Shown here piece by piece: positions 61,860 through 64,000 of a stretch of DNA of 64,000 bases. Source of the DNA: Scytonema sp. UIC 10036 (lineage in GTDB: Bacteria; Cyanobacteriota; Cyanobacteriia; Cyanobacteriales; Nostocaceae); the NCBI RefSeq assembly GCF_009725235.1, contig NZ_WJFC01000002.1, positions 1-64,000 of the forward strand, written 5' to 3'. Every line of letters begins with the position of its first letter. Position 1 is the first letter of the stretch. Made by a program: the position numbers and the translations under genes. Below the pieces are notes generated by a model, which saw nothing but the letters and a program-made list of their open reading frames with translations, made no database searches and was not told the origin of the DNA.

Positions 61860-62780
61860 ATGAACTCTACGACATTGAATCAGCCCAATCCTCAATCTCA
61901 GCAGGAGATTGAACAGGAGAGGCAAAAGGCAACGAATGAGGCTCAAAGTTCCTTAGATCGGGACGCAATTACCGCGCTCGAAGAAACTCGCAATGCAATC
62001 AACGCCATCGATCGGGAAAACACTCAAGAAACCATTCAAGCTTTGGAACGGGCAACTGGAAAACTTGATATTCTCCTAGCACGCTACTCTGAACTGGCTC
62101 TGGTTCCTGTGTCAACTCAGATAACTATTATCGATCTTGCCCCTCGGGATTTTGATTTGATTGAGCCAATTCGCGATGAAGCTAAGAGGGCTGTGAATGA
62201 GGAAGATTTTCCGACTGGGCGTGCATTGTTGCACAACCTAGTGAGTGAGATTCGCACATCAACCGTCAATCTGCCACTTGAGACGTATCCTGATGCCATG
62301 AAGGAGGCCGCCCGATTGTTGCATCAAGGGAGAACCGATGAAGCCAGAGCGATAATGCAACTGGCACTCTCAACTCTGGTGGTGACAGAACAATCTCGAC
62401 CCATTCCACTGATTAATGCCCTTACTAAACTAGCTGCTGCAATGGCTTTAGCCGCTCAGGGACAGGATCAACAGAATCAGGACCAGCAAAATCAGGCCCA
62501 GCAAAATCGGGACCAAGTACTGCGGTTGCTGGAAGATGCTCGCACCCAACTCAAGCTGGCGAGAGAACTGGGCTATGCTAGACGCGATCCCGAGTACAAA
62601 GAACTTGACCGGGCAATCAGAGACATTGAGCGGCAAATCAGGGCAAAGGAGAAAACAGAAAGTCCATTTGCCAAACTCCGGGAAAAGTTCTCTAGTTTCT
62701 TCAACCGGGTGTCCAGAGTCAACAGACCATCTCATGAAAGTCAGCAAACCCAAAGTCAGCTCTCTACAGCACGCTTGTGA
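61860..62780 (+). CDS. YfdX family protein, without signal peptide
   Basis: 306 residues, mostly helical. The YfdX core is at about 25-240 (RDAITALEETRNAINAIDRE, QALERATGKLDILLARYSEL, TIIDLAPRDFDLIEPIRDEA, LVSEIRTSTVNLPLETYPDA). A Gln/Asn/Asp repeat (QDQQNQDQQNQAQQNRDQ) splits it at about 203-220; the C-terminal part is basic and helical. YfdX proteins are acid- or stress-linked in enterobacteria with unclear mechanism. Unlike the paralogue at 63109 it lacks an exported N-terminus. AAGGAG precedes the ATG. Confidence 0.88.
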   Translation: MNSTTLNQPNPQSQQEIEQERQKATNEAQSSLDRDAITALEETRNAINAIDRENTQETIQALERATGKLDILLARYSELALVPVSTQITIIDLAPRDFDLIEPIRDEAKRAVNEEDFPTGRALLHNLVSEIRTSTVNLPLETYPDAMKEAARLLHQGRTDEARAIMQLALSTLVVTEQSRPIPLINALTKLAAAMALAAQGQDQQNQDQQNQAQQNRDQVLRLLEDARTQLKLARELGYARRDPEYKELDRAIRDIERQIRAKEKTESPFAKLREKFSSFFNRVSRVNRPSHESQQTQSQLSTARL

Positions 62781-63108
62781 CCAAAGAAAGGGTATAAGGG
62801 TATGGGGGTGTGGGGGAGCCACTGCGGTGGTGAGGCAGTCCGTTCTTGGGGGTTTCTCCCAGAAGGAACTGCCGAAAGGGTTTCCCGGCATAAAGGAGCC
62901 AGTGCGTTGCAAAGCTAGTGCGGTGGACGGGTTTCCCGGCATAAAGCACCTAGCGTCGGGTTAAGCGCGTTGTAGCGACTGGCGTCAAGTGGCATTGTAG
63001 GGGAAAACCTGAATAATCCTTAGACCCAAAAAGGTACAGATGTTCGATCGCGACGAAAAAGGCATCTATCCCAGGTGCAAAACAAGTTTACAAACCAGGA
63101 GAATAATC
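62781..63108. repeat. Intergenic repeats between the two yfdX genes
   Basis: GGTTTCCCGGCATAAAG occurs twice (about 62879 and 62930), with REP-like palindromes around CCGCACTAGC and TTGCAAAGC. At about 63040-63095 a further copy of the ChaB-like gene end (TTCGATCGCGACGAAAAAGG, CATCTATCCC) leads into the ribosome site AGGAG of the next gene. No ORF supported. Confidence 0.6.
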
Positions 63109-64000
63109 ATGAACCGATATCACAGATTCTTTAGAAGGCTGCAAGTCCTGTTAGTGGGTATTCTTTTCTCCTCGCTTTTATTCATCGCTCCCGTTCATGC
63201 AGTTAGCTCTGCTGCGGTATCTCCTGAAACATTAAATCAGCTTGAGACTAGTCTTCAGCAGGAGATTGAAAAGGAGAGGCAACAGGCAACAGCTGAGGCT
63301 GAAAGTAAACTGGATCGAGAAGCGATCGCCGCAATCGAAGAAACTAAAAAAGCGATCGCTGCCATTGAGCGGGGAAAGACTCAAGAAGCAATTGCTGCCC
63401 TAGAACGAGCAACTGGAAAAATTGACATTCTAGTAGCACAATACCCTAAACTAGCTCTAATTCCGGTGGCGGCTCAGGTAGCGATCATCGATTTTGCCCC
63501 TCAGGATTTTAATTTGGTTGACCGAATTCGCAAACAAGTTAAGTCTGCTGTAAATGCAGAAGATTTTCCGGCGGCTCGCGAACTGTTGAACAACTTGATG
63601 AGCGAGATTCGCACAGCAATCGTCAATCTGCCATTAGAGAGATATCCAGATGCTACCAAGCAGGCAGCTCGGTTGTTGAACGAAGGCAAAATTGATGAAG
63701 CCAAAGGCGTGCTGCAACTTGCGCTCTCAACTTTAGTGGTCACAGAACAAGCTCGACCCCTGCCGCTAGTCAAAGCCCATACCGATCTAGTGACTGCGGT
63801 TACTTTAGCAGAGAAGGATCGCGACGCAGCACAGAGGTTGCTAGAAGATGCTCGTGCCCAACTCAAGTTAGCTCAAGAACTAGGATATGCCAGAGGCGAT
63901 CGCGAGTATGCAGGATTTGACAAAGCAATTAGAAATCTAGAGCGGCAAGTTAAGGCACGTGAGAACACAACAGGTGCATTTGCCAAGCTTCAGGAACAAT
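63109..64000 (+). CDS. YfdX family protein with signal peptide (partial, runs off the window)
   Basis: The open frame from ATG 63109 continues to the window end, 297 codons. The signal peptide (LQVLLVGILFSSLLFIAPVHA, given as LQVLLVGILF and SSLLFIAPVHA, cleavage after VHA) marks it as periplasmic. The YfdX core follows: REAIAAIEETKKAIAAIERG, AALERATGKIDILVAQYPKL, VAIIDFAPQDFNLVDRIRKQ, MSEIRTAIVNLPLERYPDAT. Close paralogue of 61860-62780 but without the Gln-rich insert. AGGAG precedes the start. Stop codon lies beyond the window. Confidence 0.9.
   Translation, partial: MNRYHRFFRRLQVLLVGILFSSLLFIAPVHAVSSAAVSPETLNQLETSLQQEIEKERQQATAEAESKLDREAIAAIEETKKAIAAIERGKTQEAIAALERATGKIDILVAQYPKLALIPVAAQVAIIDFAPQDFNLVDRIRKQVKSAVNAEDFPAARELLNNLMSEIRTAIVNLPLERYPDATKQAARLLNEGKIDEAKGVLQLALSTLVVTEQARPLPLVKAHTDLVTAVTLAEKDRDAAQRLLEDARAQLKLAQELGYARGDREYAGFDKAIRNLERQVKARENTTGAFAKLQEQ

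Noticed and set aside
1..64000. tRNA, rRNA and riboswitch genes
   Set aside because: No cloverleaf with GGTTCGAATCC-like T arms, rRNA segment or known riboswitch core was recognised on reading; a covariance-model scan would be the decisive check.

Overview
The window comes from a filamentous, probably heterocyst-forming cyanobacterium. The palindrome GCGATCGC (HIP1) is scattered throughout. The envelope genes are typical of the group (a FecR-domain protein next to an SLH/OprB iron-uptake porin). There is a HetP-type domain, a cyanobacterial GG-leader peptide cluster with a C39 peptidase exporter, and many short palindromic repeats and decayed insertion sequences. I cannot tell chromosome from large plasmid.

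Layout. 1-6 kb: the end of an unknown gene, an ApaLI-like type II restriction-modification pair on the minus strand, then fecR and porin on the plus strand. 6-10 kb: an FAD monooxygenase gene split by a decayed IS607-type element. 10-19 kb: repeat-rich DNA with a small MITE, a secreted protein of unknown function, an orphan receiver, a DJ-1/PfpI protein, an aldehyde dehydrogenase, and broken pieces of alcohol dehydrogenase, aldo/keto reductase, nitroreductase and IS4/IS1380 transposases. 19-23 kb: a three-gene molybdenum hydroxylase operon. 23-27 kb: a sparse region with a ParB-like gene and a HetP domain fused to an IS1-type DNA-binding module. 27.7-34.7 kb: four GG-leader precursor genes, HlyD adaptor, C39 peptidase ABC exporter, SurA/PpiC-like foldase and TPR protein. 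35-37.5 kb: K+ channel, AI-2E transporter and stress protein in one operon. 40-43 kb: membrane protein, gnd and zwf. 43.5-52 kb: a long minus-strand stress block (DJ-1/Hsp31 proteins, GlcG-like protein, Dps, TrkA-C protein, UBP zinc finger, cNMP-domain thioredoxin-reductase-like flavoprotein, formaldehyde dehydrogenase, LuxR regulator). 52-64 kb: a plus-strand stress block (receiver, Hsp20, DsbA-like protein, DnaK, GS17M/ChaB-like protein, second formaldehyde dehydrogenase, BON protein, TMEM175 channel, aldo/keto reductase, two YfdX proteins, the last cut by the window end).

How the parts work together. Most of 13-18 kb and 35-64 kb reads as a stress island: protein repair, aldehyde detoxification, NADPH supply (gnd-zwf), iron and DNA protection (Dps), K+ handling and chaperones. 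A previously unlabelled motif links it. Nine copies of a 40-60 nt sequence, core CTCAGAAA-N2-CTTAGATT often followed by a TCTAAGGT-like half, occur in the window. Wherever an intact gene follows (DJ-1, GS17M operon, gnd-zwf operon, dps, luxR, hsp20), the motif points towards it. I read it as the promoter or operator of a dedicated stress regulon; this is inference from sequence only. The island has also been duplicated and broken: a ~0.9 kb segment with the receiver gene occurs at 13.0 and 52.1 kb, and several enzyme genes survive only as halves.
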